From: Bdellovibrionales bacterium
GTDB lineage: Bacteria; Bdellovibrionota; Bdellovibrionia; Bdellovibrionales; JAKFYE01
Direction: 5' to 3'
DNA: 61,451 bases
NCBI GenBank assembly: GCA_021731045.1
Contig: JAKFYE010000011.1
Coordinates: forward strand, 1 to 61,451
Part shown: piece by piece, positions 42,533 through 51,555 of the stretch
How the letters are laid out: each line of letters begins with the position of its first letter
Numbering within the stretch: position 1 is the first letter of the stretch
Made by a program: the position numbers and the translations under genes
The notes under the pieces: model-generated
Seen by the model: only the letters and a program-made list of their open reading frames with translations
What the model was told of the DNA's origin: nothing
Database searches by the model: none

Positions 42533-44347
42533 GTGTTTAATATTCTCTTAGCATTTTACGTTATCCTATTTACTGTGGGAGCACAGGCTCAGAACTATGT
42601 GCCTGGACGAGTGATCGTAAAACTTCGCGGTAAAGCCTCAAGCCTTCAGGCGTCTTCTTTTGCGTCTAAAATGAACTCTGAAAACAATCTTGAAAAAACC
42701 AAGTCATGGAGTTCGTTCAATTTACATTCGTTTCAATCTAAGTCGGGTGAGAGCACCGAACAAATGATAGAAGCCCTTAAAAACGATCCGGACGTAGAAT
42801 ACGTTGAACCAGATTATCTCATGAACAAACAGTCTTTAGATGCCAGCATACAGTCGTACACAGCTTCAGAAGTACATGGTTTCGTTGCGGGGTTTGGTCT
42901 TACAACGAATCAAGTTCATGGCGTCGAAGCCTGGTCGCAAGTGACGTCGAATAACAATCCGATCGTAGCAATTATAGATACCGGCATTGATTTGAATCAC
43001 GTGGCTCTTTCAGATGCAATATGGACAAACACTCATGAAATTGCAAACAACGGCCTTGATGATGATGGCAATGGATATATAGATGACGTAAACGGTTGGA
43101 ATTTTAACGACAATAATAATTATCCTCAGGATTGCGATGGTCACGGAACACATGTGGCGGGTATTATTCGTGGAACAACTCAAGATCTTTTTAAGTCACC
43201 TCATCCAGATGCTCCTATTATTAAAATCATGCCGCTTAAATTTTTGGATTGTTACGGAGAAGGTTCAACTTCAAACGCGATTAGTGCGATTTACTATGCT
43301 GTTCGTAACGGAGCCAAAGTTTTAAATAACTCTTGGGGTGGTGGAAGTTACAGTCGTGCTCTACATGAGGCCATTATTTATTCTTACACGGGAAAAACTG
43401 TGTTTATCGCGGCAAGCGGAAACGCCTCTAATAATAATGATGCGGCTAAAACATATCCCGCGAGCTACGATGTGCCGAATGTGATTTCAGTTGCGGCAAC
43501 GACGAGCTCCGATGCTTTAGCTTATTTTTCAAATTTTGGTGCGAGCAGCGTACATTTAGCCGCGCCAGGTACGAGTATTTTAAGTGCATACCCAGGTGAT
43601 CACTTTACTGCATTATCAGGTACAAGTATGGCGGCTCCCTTTATTTCAGGTGTTGCGGCTCTTATTATGAACGAAAAACCCACGATGAATGGTTACCAAG
43701 TTAAATCCATTATCGCAGGTACAGTCGACATGAAATCACAATTAAGCGGTAAGGTGATGACGGGCGGACGAGTGAATCACTTATCAGCTCTGTCTTACGC
43801 AAAATCAGCAACTATAAATTCGTATCAACCTGAATATGGAATATCTGTTTCGAGTGAAGACCGAGCGCTTGCTTCGGCACTAGCTTCGGGCGGTGCTGGT
43901 TGCGGACTCATTAATGACGTGACCAAAATGGGTGGCGGAAATGGTGGAACCCCAATCGGCGTGATTTTAATCATCTCGGTTCTGTTGTTGATTCCAATAT
44001 TAATGATTCAAAAATTAAAAAATCGTAAACCACGTTATCAACGTGCTTACGAGCGGTTTGAAGTTTCAAGTCATGTGTCTATGAAAGTCGGCGACAGCGA
44101 AGTCGTTGCGGATCTCTCGACAATTTCTCTTGGTGGTGTAGGCGTCAATACGCAGACATTGCTCGAGCAAGGTAGCGTGGTCACATTGAAAATTCAAACT
44201 CCAGATGGCAATGAGATGGAAGTTAAAGGTAAAGTCGTCTGGAAGAATAAGTCGAAGTCCTATGGTATCCAGTTTGTAGAAGCCAACTCGACCGTCCTTG
44301 AACGTATCGGGGCTTGGACACGCATGCTTATGTCCTCTTCGAACTAA
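42533..44347 (+). CDS. Subtilisin-like protease fused through a TM helix to a PilZ domain
   Basis: 604 aa from GTG. Order: signal peptide (1-19), inhibitor-like propeptide (21-98, VPGRVIVKLRG...DVEYVEPDYLM), S8 catalytic domain with D149 (AIIDTGID), H204 (DGHGTHVAG) and S365 (SGTSMAAP), Gly-rich linker, one transmembrane helix (475-493), then a PilZ-like domain (about 500-600) with R504-x3-R508 and DLSTISLGGVGV. The topology implied is an exported protease with a cytoplasmic c-di-GMP-binding tail. The D-x-S-x-x-G motif is shifted (Ser where the first Gly would be), so binding is not certain. A palindromic element lies at its 3' end. Confidence 0.92.
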   Translation: MFNILLAFYVILFTVGAQAQNYVPGRVIVKLRGKASSLQASSFASKMNSENNLEKTKSWSSFNLHSFQSKSGESTEQMIEALKNDPDVEYVEPDYLMNKQSLDASIQSYTASEVHGFVAGFGLTTNQVHGVEAWSQVTSNNNPIVAIIDTGIDLNHVALSDAIWTNTHEIANNGLDDDGNGYIDDVNGWNFNDNNNYPQDCDGHGTHVAGIIRGTTQDLFKSPHPDAPIIKIMPLKFLDCYGEGSTSNAISAIYYAVRNGAKVLNNSWGGGSYSRALHEAIIYSYTGKTVFIAASGNASNNNDAAKTYPASYDVPNVISVAATTSSDALAYFSNFGASSVHLAAPGTSILSAYPGDHFTALSGTSMAAPFISGVAALIMNEKPTMNGYQVKSIIAGTVDMKSQLSGKVMTGGRVNHLSALSYAKSATINSYQPEYGISVSSEDRALASALASGGAGCGLINDVTKMGGGNGGTPIGVILIISVLLLIPILMIQKLKNRKPRYQRAYERFEVSSHVSMKVGDSEVVADLSTISLGGVGVNTQTLLEQGSVVTLKIQTPDGNEMEVKGKVVWKNKSKSYGIQFVEANSTVLERIGAWTRMLMSSSN

Positions 44348-44602
44348 TTTTACTCTGTTGAAATAACTTTCATCTTAAGAGTCTTGGAGGACTTTCAATA
44401 TGTCCTCTGACTCTAAATGCTTTCGGCCGCGGGCTCGTCTTCGGGTTGCGCTACAATGATCGAAAGCATTTAGGAAATAACTTACCGACTTACTTGTATC
44501 GCAACCCGGATACGCCCCGCACGACGCAAATAAGAGTCAGAGGACATATTGAAAGTCCTCCAAGACTCTTAACCTACATATTATAAATCAACAGAGTAAA
44601 AT
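44347..44602. repeat. 256-bp nested palindromic element with crossing core pairings
   Basis: Overlaps the stop of the protease-PilZ gene. Outer arms 44347-44361/44588-44602 (15 bp) and inner arms 44375-44414/44533-44572 (40 bp) are perfect. In the 118-bp core, AAATGCTTTCG (44415) pairs with 44461-44471, while a GC-rich segment at 44429-44456 is complementary, with few mismatches, to 44490-44516; the second pairing straddles the right half of the first, giving pseudoknot-like topology. Lies between convergent genes, so it could act as a bidirectional terminator, but it is far larger than needed. Confidence 0.9.
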
Positions 44603-44624
44603 GAGTTCGTGAGACTCGTAGGAT

Positions 44625-45272
44625 TTAGAGAGAATATCTAAATTTAACTACGAAGTCTTGGAGTAGCCAGCCGTTGAGTTCTGAACTCCATGGTAAGTAC
44701 TTTGTGGTTTCAAAGCCTGCGGCCATGCTGCCTGTGAATGCGTACATTACACCGGTTTGGATAAAGAACGTAAAGACGGTTCCGGTTTCGTAGGTTTTAT
44801 TTATTGCGCCCGTTAACTTCGAGGTTGTTGAGGTAATGCCAAGCCCTGGTGACATATAAAAGTCATATTGGTTATGTGGAAGATGAAATCTTGAAAATGC
44901 GCCAATCGCGAGTGAAGACAAAGAGGCTTCGGTACTTGTCGATGCGGTTTTAACATACGTGTCGCCGGTGCTGTAGTAACGCAAAAGAGCGCCCATACCT
45001 AGATCTTCTTTCATCATATATTCAAAATCTCCACCGAGCGCGATCATGCCCGAAAGAGGTTGTGTGCCTACAGATGTTTGCTCGTCTTTAAAAAGCCAAG
45101 CGCTTTCTGTTCCGAACCAACCTAAGTTTGCGTAGACGTGCATACTGCCTGCGGAATTCGTAAATTGTGCAGGAGTTGAATACGACGAAGAATAAACTGG
45201 CGAATTTCTTTGCGCAAACGCCGTAACAGATAACAATGTGACAACAAAAAGAATGAATGCAGTTTTTTTCAT
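44625..45272 (-). CDS. Outer-membrane beta-barrel-like protein
   Basis: 215 aa with signal peptide (KKTAFILFVVTLLSVTAFAQ) and alternating hydrophobic strands typical of an eight-stranded OmpA/OmpW-type barrel (MHVYANLGWFGTES, SGMIALGGDFEYMM, YDFYMSPGLGITS), ending in the C-terminal LQDFVVKFRYSL with alternating aromatic residues as expected for BAM recognition. GAGGAGAGG precedes the ATG. Function unknown. Monocistronic, convergent with the protease-PilZ gene across the palindrome. Confidence 0.75.
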   Translation of the reverse strand: MKKTAFILFVVTLLSVTAFAQRNSPVYSSSYSTPAQFTNSAGSMHVYANLGWFGTESAWLFKDEQTSVGTQPLSGMIALGGDFEYMMKEDLGMGALLRYYSTGDTYVKTASTSTEASLSSLAIGAFSRFHLPHNQYDFYMSPGLGITSTTSKLTGAINKTYETGTVFTFFIQTGVMYAFTGSMAAGFETTKYLPWSSELNGWLLQDFVVKFRYSL

Positions 45273-45476
45273 AGCCTCTCCTCAGGTTTGAAAAAAGCTA
45301 CTTGAATTTATTTATGGTGTCTATGGTTTAGCTTTCTCTTTCGAGTAACATAATCACTTTCGTTTGCTTATTTTTTGTGCATACAATCTCACTGCTGTGG
45401 TCCTGTTGTGAGTCGATTATGGACTCTTTTCGGTAACTTAAGTAACGTGAAGGTAAATCGCAAAGAGGTTACAGAT

Positions 45477-46160
45477 ATGAACACTCATGCCGCTCGCAGT
45501 TACTCGTATTTATGTTCGACCATCGGGCAAAAACAATTAATGGGAATTTCAGGATTAGTGTGGAGTGGTTTTGTGCTGACCCACATGGCCGGCAACATGT
45601 TGATTTTAGTTTCGGCAGAAAAATACAATCGTTACGGACACGCGATGATTTCAAATCCATTTTTATTAGCAGCCGAAGCCGTCCTGGTTCTAGCCTTACT
45701 TCTTCATGTGATTAAAGGTGTGATGCTCACTTACAGAAATAAATCCTCGCGGGCCCAACCACCGGCCGTTGGATTAAGTGGCGAGAAGAATTCTTCGTTC
45801 GCAGTTAAGACCATGATTTATCAAGGTGTGATTATTTTAGTTTTTATTGTTCTGCATTTACTGACTTTTAAATTCGGAACTTACTACAATGTAAATTACG
45901 GTGATGGTGAGATTCGAGATTTGCACAGACTCATCGTCGAAGTTTTTCAAAGCCCTATCTATGCATTTGGATACATGGCGTGCATGATTGTTTTAGCTTT
46001 GCATCTGAGTCATGGTTTTTACTCGAGCTTTCAAACACTAGGTTTTCATCACCCTAAATATTCTCCGGCATTAAAAATAATGGGAAATATTTATGCGATC
46101 ATTGTGTCTCTCGGTTTTTTAAGTCAACCCTTCTACGTTTATTTTATATACAAAGGATAG
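45477..46160 (+). CDS. sdhC: Succinate dehydrogenase cytochrome b subunit
   Basis: Membrane anchor of complex II, b558 type with a single polypeptide for five helices and two haems; 227 aa. Start ATG 45477 is chosen over the longer frame since AAAGAGG lies upstream and the family begins near TIGQKQLMGISGLVWSGFVLTHMAGNML. Haem-binding His candidates: LTHMAGN, LLLHVIKG, VLHLLTFK and LALHLSHGFYSSFQTLG. Directly followed by sdhA (3 bp) and sdhB (9 bp). The absence of sdhD agrees with this class. Confidence 0.95.
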   Translation: MNTHAARSYSYLCSTIGQKQLMGISGLVWSGFVLTHMAGNMLILVSAEKYNRYGHAMISNPFLLAAEAVLVLALLLHVIKGVMLTYRNKSSRAQPPAVGLSGEKNSSFAVKTMIYQGVIILVFIVLHLLTFKFGTYYNVNYGDGEIRDLHRLIVEVFQSPIYAFGYMACMIVLALHLSHGFYSSFQTLGFHHPKYSPALKIMGNIYAIIVSLGFLSQPFYVYFIYKG

Positions 46161-46163
46161 TGT

Positions 46164-48080
46164 ATGTCGGTTTTAGATTCTAAATCACCAACTGGCCCGA
46201 TCGAAACACGTTGGCAAAAACATAAGTTCGACATGAAGCTCGTGGCACCTGCGAATCGTAGAAAGTATAAAGTTCTCGTTGTCGGGACTGGCCTTGCCGG
46301 AAGTTCCGCAGCCGCAAGTCTTGGTGAGATGGGTTATGATGTAAAAGTTTTTTGTATCCACGATAGCCCAAGACGCGCGCATTCGATTGCCGCGCAAGGG
46401 GGAATTAACGCCGCAAAAAATTATCGCAATGACGGCGACTCTATTTACCGACTTTTTTACGACACCGTAAAGGGCGGAGACTTTCGTGCGCGTGAATCCA
46501 ATGTGCATCGCCTTGCCGAATTATCTGTTAACATCATTGATCAATGTGTCGCGCAAGGAGTTCCGTTTGCGCGTGAGTATGGCGGATTGCTCGACAACCG
46601 TTCTTTCGGTGGTGCGCAAGTTTCGCGTACGTTCTACGCTCGTGGACAAACGGGGCAGCAGCTTTTGTTGGGTGCGTATTCAGCCTTGATGAGACAAGTT
46701 GAAGCTAAGACTGTTGAGCTTTTTAATCGTCGTGAAATGTTGGATCTTGTGCAAGTTGACGGAAAAGCTCGCGGTATTGTTGTTCGAAATTTAATTACCG
46801 GCGAAATCGAAGCGCATTCTGGTGATGCCGTTCTTTTATGTACGGGCGGATACGGAAACGTTTTTTATCTTTCTACAAATGCTAAAAAATCAAACGTGAC
46901 CGCCGCGTGGAGAAGCTACAAACGGGGAGCGCACTTTGCAAATCCATGCTTCACACAAATTCACCCGACGTGCATTCCGGTTTCAGGTGATCATCAATCC
47001 AAACTGACGCTTATGTCAGAGTCTCTACGAAACGACGGGCGCGTGTGGGTACCAAAGAAAAAAGGCGACCCTCGCTCTCCTGATCAAATTCCTGAAGCCG
47101 ATCGCGATTATTATTTAGAAAGAAAATATCCTAGCTTCGGAAATCTTGTTCCGCGAGATGTGGCTTCGCGTGCCGCGAAACAAATGGCCGACGAAGGCAT
47201 GGGAGTTGGAGAGACACATTTATCTGTGTACTTAGATTTTGCCGATGCGATCAAACGTAACGGCCAAGATAAAATTGCGGCAAAGTACGGCAACCTTTTT
47301 GATATGTACAAAAAAATTACGGATGAAGACCCTTATAGAGTTCCGATGAGAATTTATCCCGCCGTTCACTACACCATGGGTGGGCTGTGGGTCGATTACA
47401 ATTTAATGAGTACGATTCCGGGACTACATGTTTTGGGTGAAGCGAATTTTTCTGATCACGGCGCGAACCGCTTAGGAGCCTCGGCACTGATGCAAGGTCT
47501 CGCCGATGGTTATTTTGTGATTCCGTATACGTTGGGGCATTATCTCGCTTCAAATACGTTTAGTAAAATCGATGCGAATCACGACGCATTTAAATCTGCG
47601 GTGAATAGCGCAAAAGGATTGTCGCAAAAATATCTCGACATTAAAGGCACCAAGACGGTCGACGAAATTCATCGCAAACTTGGACACGTGATGTGGGACA
47701 ATTGCGGCATGGGTCGCAACGCCGAAGGTTTGAAGAAAGCCTTATCCGAAATTCCTAAAATTCGCGATGAGTTTTGGAATGACGTACGAATTTTAGGAAC
47801 ACAAAATTCGGTCAACGACGAATTAGAAAAAGCGGGTCGTGTGGCGGACTTTATCGAGCTTGGCGAGCTCATGTGCCGAGATGCACTTGAAAGAAGCGAA
47901 TCGTGCGGTGGACATTTCAGAGAAGAAAGCCAAACCCCTGATCACGAAGCCATGCGCGACGATGAAAAATTCTGCCACGTCGCCGCGTGGGAGTTTAAAG
48001 GTGAGACTCAAGCTCCCGTTCGACATAAAGAAGAATTAAAATTTGAATATGTTAAGCCAACCCAAAGAAGCTACAAGTAA
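46164..48080 (+). CDS. sdhA: Succinate dehydrogenase flavoprotein subunit
   Basis: 638 aa catalytic subunit, oxidising succinate to fumarate. FAD fold [24 protein letters not shown], covalent-FAD His region [18 protein letters not shown], substrate-site [42 protein letters not shown], and [42 protein letters not shown] segment with NRLGASAL. The length and sequence match the SdhA of b558-type complexes as in Bacteroidota and Bacillus. Start preceded by AAAGGA. Middle gene of the sdhCAB operon. Confidence 0.97.
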   Translation: MSVLDSKSPTGPIETRWQKHKFDMKLVAPANRRKYKVLVVGTGLAGSSAAASLGEMGYDVKVFCIHDSPRRAHSIAAQGGINAAKNYRNDGDSIYRLFYDTVKGGDFRARESNVHRLAELSVNIIDQCVAQGVPFAREYGGLLDNRSFGGAQVSRTFYARGQTGQQLLLGAYSALMRQVEAKTVELFNRREMLDLVQVDGKARGIVVRNLITGEIEAHSGDAVLLCTGGYGNVFYLSTNAKKSNVTAAWRSYKRGAHFANPCFTQIHPTCIPVSGDHQSKLTLMSESLRNDGRVWVPKKKGDPRSPDQIPEADRDYYLERKYPSFGNLVPRDVASRAAKQMADEGMGVGETHLSVYLDFADAIKRNGQDKIAAKYGNLFDMYKKITDEDPYRVPMRIYPAVHYTMGGLWVDYNLMSTIPGLHVLGEANFSDHGANRLGASALMQGLADGYFVIPYTLGHYLASNTFSKIDANHDAFKSAVNSAKGLSQKYLDIKGTKTVDEIHRKLGHVMWDNCGMGRNAEGLKKALSEIPKIRDEFWNDVRILGTQNSVNDELEKAGRVADFIELGELMCRDALERSESCGGHFREESQTPDHEAMRDDEKFCHVAAWEFKGETQAPVRHKEELKFEYVKPTQRSYK

Positions 48081-48089
48081 GAGGGACAT

Positions 48090-48875
48090 ATGCCAGCAAA
48101 AACGATTTCGTTAAAATTGAAAGTGTGGAGACAAGCTTCAAAAAATGCGCCTGGTGAATTCAAAGATTACACTCTTGATAACATCTCCACCGATATGTCT
48201 TTTCTCGAAATGATGGATACTCTCAATACCCAATTGATTCACAAAGGTGAAGAGCCCGTTTCGTTTGATCACGACTGCCGCGAAGGCATTTGCGGTTCAT
48301 GCTCGATGACCATCAACGGAAATCCTCACGGACCTGAAACCGGAACGGCCACTTGCCAGCTTCACATGCGACGTTTTAATAACGGTGACACAGTTGTCGT
48401 AGAGCCTTGGAGAGCTAAAGCGTTTCCGGTTTTGCGTGATTTAACAACAGATCGTTCGGCGTTTGATCGTATCATGAGTGCGGGTGGATACGTTTCTGTT
48501 AGCACGGGTGGTGCTCAAGATGCGAACTGCATTCCTGTTCCTAAAACAGATGCCGATTACGCGTTCAACGCCGCCGCTTGCATTGGCTGCGGTGCTTGCG
48601 TTGCCGCTTGTAAAAATGCGTCCGCAAGTTTATTTGTCGCCGCCAAAGTTTCGCAATACGCAGTTTTACCGCAAGGCCAAGCCGAACGTCGCAAACGTGC
48701 TCTGAATATGGTGGCGCAAATGGATGCTGAAGGTTTTGGCGCATGTTCAAACACCGGCTCATGTTCTGCGGCCTGTCCTAAGGAGATTAGTCTTGAGACG
48801 ATTGCGCGATTGAACCGGGAATTCTCTCTAGCGTCACTTCTTAAGACCGAAGAGAAGACCGTACTCGGCGAATAA
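48090..48875 (+). CDS. sdhB: Succinate dehydrogenase iron-sulfur subunit
   Basis: 261 aa. [2Fe-2S] ligands in [16 protein letters not shown] and later Cys in TATCQLHM; [4Fe-4S] [19 protein letters not shown] and [3Fe-4S]/[4Fe-4S] [16 protein letters not shown]. Electron transfer from FADH2 in SdhA to haem/quinone in SdhC. GAGGG lies before the ATG. Last gene of the operon; a long palindromic element follows 17 bp after the stop and may serve as terminator or mRNA-stabilising structure. Confidence 0.97.
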   Translation: MPAKTISLKLKVWRQASKNAPGEFKDYTLDNISTDMSFLEMMDTLNTQLIHKGEEPVSFDHDCREGICGSCSMTINGNPHGPETGTATCQLHMRRFNNGDTVVVEPWRAKAFPVLRDLTTDRSAFDRIMSAGGYVSVSTGGAQDANCIPVPKTDADYAFNAAACIGCGACVAACKNASASLFVAAKVSQYAVLPQGQAERRKRALNMVAQMDAEGFGACSNTGSCSAACPKEISLETIARLNREFSLASLLKTEEKTVLGE

Positions 48876-48892
48876 GCTTCTTAACCAGGCGT

Positions 48893-49058
48893 CTCTCAAA
48901 TTTAAAGAAAATTTCCAATATGTTCTAAAACGAGGGCGCCCCTCCGTGGGCGCATGAACGCGCTCTCACGGCCATCGTGGCCGCGAGTGGACTGTGCGTC
49001 CACCGCGCGTTCAATCCTCGTTTTAGAACATATTGGAAATTTTCTTTAAATTTGAGAG
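48893..49058. repeat. Large palindromic element, structured core type A, second copy
   Basis: Perfect 43-bp arms 48893-48935/49016-49058 surround an 80-bp core (48936-49015) nearly identical to that at 31803-31880: GCGCCCCTCCGTGGGCGC, then TGAACGC...GCGTTCA enclosing two hairpins. The second inner hairpin is TGGAC/GTCCA here versus TTCGC/GCGAA there, a full stem change with pairing kept. The arms share no similarity with those of the other copy. Imperfect outer arms (around 48878 and 49063) also exist. Occupies most of the 307-bp gap between sdhB and the ADP-ribosyltransferase gene; nothing else seen there. Confidence 0.92.
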
Positions 49059-49182
49059 CCCGTGGTTGCAGAAGAGATTGGTGAGCTCCGCCTGACGAAT
49101 TATTGAAAATTTAAGATTACGGATCTTGATGAGTGATGCGGGATCATTTTGTCTGCAAAAGGATGTGCGTAGTTTTGTACTA

Positions 49183-50112
49183 TTAGTGTTTTGGTTGAGA
49201 TTCAAATTCTTCGAGAATGACATTGCAGCTTTGCCACACTTTGAGGCTTTCTTGTTCGCAAGAGTTATATCTGACTCTGAAGTGGGTGTGGGATTTGAAT
49301 AGGACTTCGCGCTCAGTTGAGAGAGGGCCCAAATCTTTTCCGGTTTTCGAGTAAATAAGAAAGTTAGCGGTTTCAAAAGCCGCTGAACTGGTGCTTGTAA
49401 ATGCATCGTAAACAATATCAGACCCGGTGACGTGCTGGTGATAAACAGATTCAGGCATATCCTGCTGTCCGAAAAATCTTGTGGTTCTATAAACGAGTCG
49501 TCGTGAGTTTTCGATTTTATCTAAGGCGTGATTCGTTATTTTTTCAAGTAAATCTAATTTAGGATTTTGTTCACCTTTACTTCTTAAATAAGTATTCAGC
49601 TTTCTAAATCCTAGTCCGATGTAAATTGCTAATGCGGTTGTTTCTGCAACAGACATCTCACAGTATGACGAGTATCGCGCGACTTTGCCCATAAGATAAA
49701 TCATAGCCGCAGAAAATCTTTTTGGCTGTGCGACGCCATCTGGGAGTAAAATATTGCTATTCATTACAGTTTGATACGCCCATTGGTCTTCTCGAGCTCT
49801 AGCAGATTTAAAAATTGGTGTGCGATCATCATTAGAAAAATCACTAAGTAAATCGGCTTGGTCTACTGTGACCTTTTGAAGATCTGGTTCTTGAACCAGT
49901 TTGTGTTTATAAAGAAGGTAGAAAGCTTTTACGTAATTCTTAAACTGCGATAAATATTCTGGAGGAACAACCTCAGTGTAACCAGGCGTCACTCTACTTT
50001 TCGTTCCGATCTGCGCCATTAATACAATGCGGTTCGGAACGAAAAGTAGAGTGACGCCTTTGGAGCTAGAGTAAATGAAGTTTGCGGATATTGATGAGTG
50101 AAGCTCGATCAT
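49183..50112 (-). CDS. Putative mono-ADP-ribosyltransferase (R-S-E type)
   Basis: 309 aa, unusual for its context. Residues 200-285 carry what looks like the R-S-E signature: R209 in RRLVYRTTRF, S240-T-S242 in DAFTSTSSA, and E267-x-E269 in LSTEREVLFKSHTHFRV, the arrangement of arginine-specific ADP-ribosyltransferases, where the E-x-E loop precedes a hydrophobic strand. Residues 50-200 are helical with no known family. No signal peptide. Residues 18-43 are encoded by a palindromic repeat (49985-50058), so the true start could be Met33 or later. A broken paralogue lies at 58263. A toxin or effector role is an inference. Confidence 0.7.
   Translation of the reverse strand: MIELHSSISANFIYSSSKGVTLLFVPNRIVLMAQIGTKSRVTPGYTEVVPPEYLSQFKNYVKAFYLLYKHKLVQEPDLQKVTVDQADLLSDFSNDDRTPIFKSARAREDQWAYQTVMNSNILLPDGVAQPKRFSAAMIYLMGKVARYSSYCEMSVAETTALAIYIGLGFRKLNTYLRSKGEQNPKLDLLEKITNHALDKIENSRRLVYRTTRFFGQQDMPESVYHQHVTGSDIVYDAFTSTSSAAFETANFLIYSKTGKDLGPLSTEREVLFKSHTHFRVRYNSCEQESLKVWQSCNVILEEFESQPKH
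49985..50058. repeat. Palindromic element inside the ADP-ribosyltransferase frame
   Basis: Perfect 25-bp arms 49985-50009/50034-50058 with a 24-bp centre. Read on the minus strand in frame it gives KGVTLLFVPNRIV then LMAQIGTKSRVTP without a stop. The same arms, with the centre in the opposite orientation, recur at 58731-58810 near the broken paralogue. Resembles in-gene palindromic elements known from Rickettsia in behaviour, not sequence. Confidence 0.88.
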
Positions 50113-50322
50113 TTTATCAGCATATTTCTGATTAACTGACGTTCAGTAAAAAAGTGCTTTAGACTGAGCCCCTGACATTTTTCTACATCGAATTGTAGTG
50201 CGCTCATTGGGCCGAAACAATTCGGCCACTTTATAGCTGAAGTTGAGCTTCGTTGTTGGGTCTTTAGTTGTGAGGGTTAGCTACCTATTTTTCAAAATCC
50301 AGGCATTTCATGCCCCCTCAAG

Positions 50323-50715
50323 TTATTTCGTTTTAAGAATTTTTGCGTACTTACGATCTTCGACATCAATATGATTTAAAAGCCAGTTCTCGCAAAAAGA
50401 GGCAGCTTTATGTAAATAGATTCGCTTGTCTTCGATTTCTTCAGCGTTGCGAAAATCACAATATATCTCCATTGCTTGTTCTCTGAATTGATTATGAAGT
50501 ACGATGTGTTTCGTAAGAAAATCATGTAATCCGTTGATGCGCAGCATGCTTTCTTCTTCTTCTAAGTGTTTCTTTGCATAGTTTACGAGTTCGACAATTA
50601 TATTCTGCATGCTAACTAAATCCAGCTCGGGGTCTCTGGCTCGTTCAGCGATTTCAAATATTTTAGAATGTTGTTTGTCCATTTCAGCAATGCCAATTAT
50701 ATATTTTTTTTCCAT
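50323..50715 (-). CDS. Bacteriohemerythrin
   Basis: 130-aa four-helix di-iron oxygen-binding protein. Ligand pattern: IGIAEMDKQHSKIFE (His/Asp region with QH), AKKHLEEEESML (H..E), GLHDFLTKHIVLHNQF (HxxxH) and WLLNHIDVEDRKYA (HxxxxD). The first ligand His of the usual GHxxID motif is Ala/Met here (GIAEMD), so one iron ligand seems absent, which may alter function. Hemerythrins bind O2 and in some bacteria NO. It follows a degenerate receiver-type protein by 8 bp and lies near NO-related genes. Confidence 0.9.
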   Translation of the reverse strand: MEKKYIIGIAEMDKQHSKIFEIAERARDPELDLVSMQNIIVELVNYAKKHLEEEESMLRINGLHDFLTKHIVLHNQFREQAMEIYCDFRNAEEIEDKRIYLHKAASFCENWLLNHIDVEDRKYAKILKTK

Positions 50716-50723
50716 TTTATGAG

Positions 50724-51461
50724 TTAGACCCCTTTATCGTTTTCAGAGCTTTCGATGAATTTTTTTCTTATCCATAATCGAATCGAAGTTAGCATTGATT
50801 TACTTGGTCCGATGAAAGTTATACCCGTTTCATAGGCATTTGATAATTTGTGAGGAATAGAGTAAAGTACGCGAGCAAGGCTTGATTGCTTTTCTTCGCT
50901 TCCAGATGCCGTCAACATTTCGGAAGACACGGTCAGTACTTCATTTTCGCCCAGCGGCCGATTCGTTAAAATTGTAGCACCAAATTCCGAAGCCCGAATC
51001 ATCTTACCCCGAATTTGAATTTCCATTTCGCTGTTAACACCCATTGTAAACAAAAGATTTTCTTTTAGGAATTGTTTTTTCGGAAGATAAATCTGAAGTT
51101 TTTGCAGCATCATTGTTAAATCTATGGGCTTAACAAAAAGGTCCTTGTAGCCCTGACTGAGGATCTGACTAATTTGTTTTAAGTTGTGCTCCTGGCAAAC
51201 TAGAAAAAATGAAGTCTGGTCAACTGCGAGTTTTTCACCATACTTAGACCGCAGATCCGAAATCCATTTTGTTTCTTGAACACTATTAAACAACTCATCA
51301 ACCAGCACCGCATCCATCTTATGTTTATCAAGATACTCGCAAAACTTTTCAAAATTAGAACATGGGTAAACAACAAATGGCACCTGACAAAGTTTTGTTG
51401 CCATTTGAATATTTTTTGAAAGGGCTAAATCATTACTAAATACTAATAAGTTGATGGGCAT
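50724..51461 (-). CDS. Degenerate receiver domain protein with PilZ-like C-terminus
   Basis: 245 aa. The N-terminal 125 residues follow the response-regulator fold: strand INLLVFSND, VLVDELF at the phospho-acceptor strand (D in LVDE), and the conserved Lys in DLFVKPIDLTMMLQKL. The C-terminal part (IQIRGKMIRASEFGATILTNRPLGENEVLTV, ETGITFIG) resembles a PilZ/beta-barrel domain lacking clear c-di-GMP residues. Cotranscribed with the hemerythrin, so it may relay a signal tied to oxygen or NO. The upstream gap (51462-51903) carries an nnrS remnant and a hairpin. Confidence 0.7.
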   Translation of the reverse strand: MPINLLVFSNDLALSKNIQMATKLCQVPFVVYPCSNFEKFCEYLDKHKMDAVLVDELFNSVQETKWISDLRSKYGEKLAVDQTSFFLVCQEHNLKQISQILSQGYKDLFVKPIDLTMMLQKLQIYLPKKQFLKENLLFTMGVNSEMEIQIRGKMIRASEFGATILTNRPLGENEVLTVSSEMLTASGSEEKQSSLARVLYSIPHKLSNAYETGITFIGPSKSMLTSIRLWIRKKFIESSENDKGV

Positions 51462-51555
51462 ATCAGATTATTAAAGGCTATTTTTATCTAAATTCCAAGG
51501 CACAAAGAGCCTATGTGAGCATTTTTTTACACCTAAGCTTTTTGCTTGAGACAAG

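Noticed and set aside
44347..44602. Insertion sequence or MITE with terminal repeats
   Set aside because: No transposase frame, and no target duplication could be seen outside the outer arms; arms are internal stems rather than short terminal repeats.
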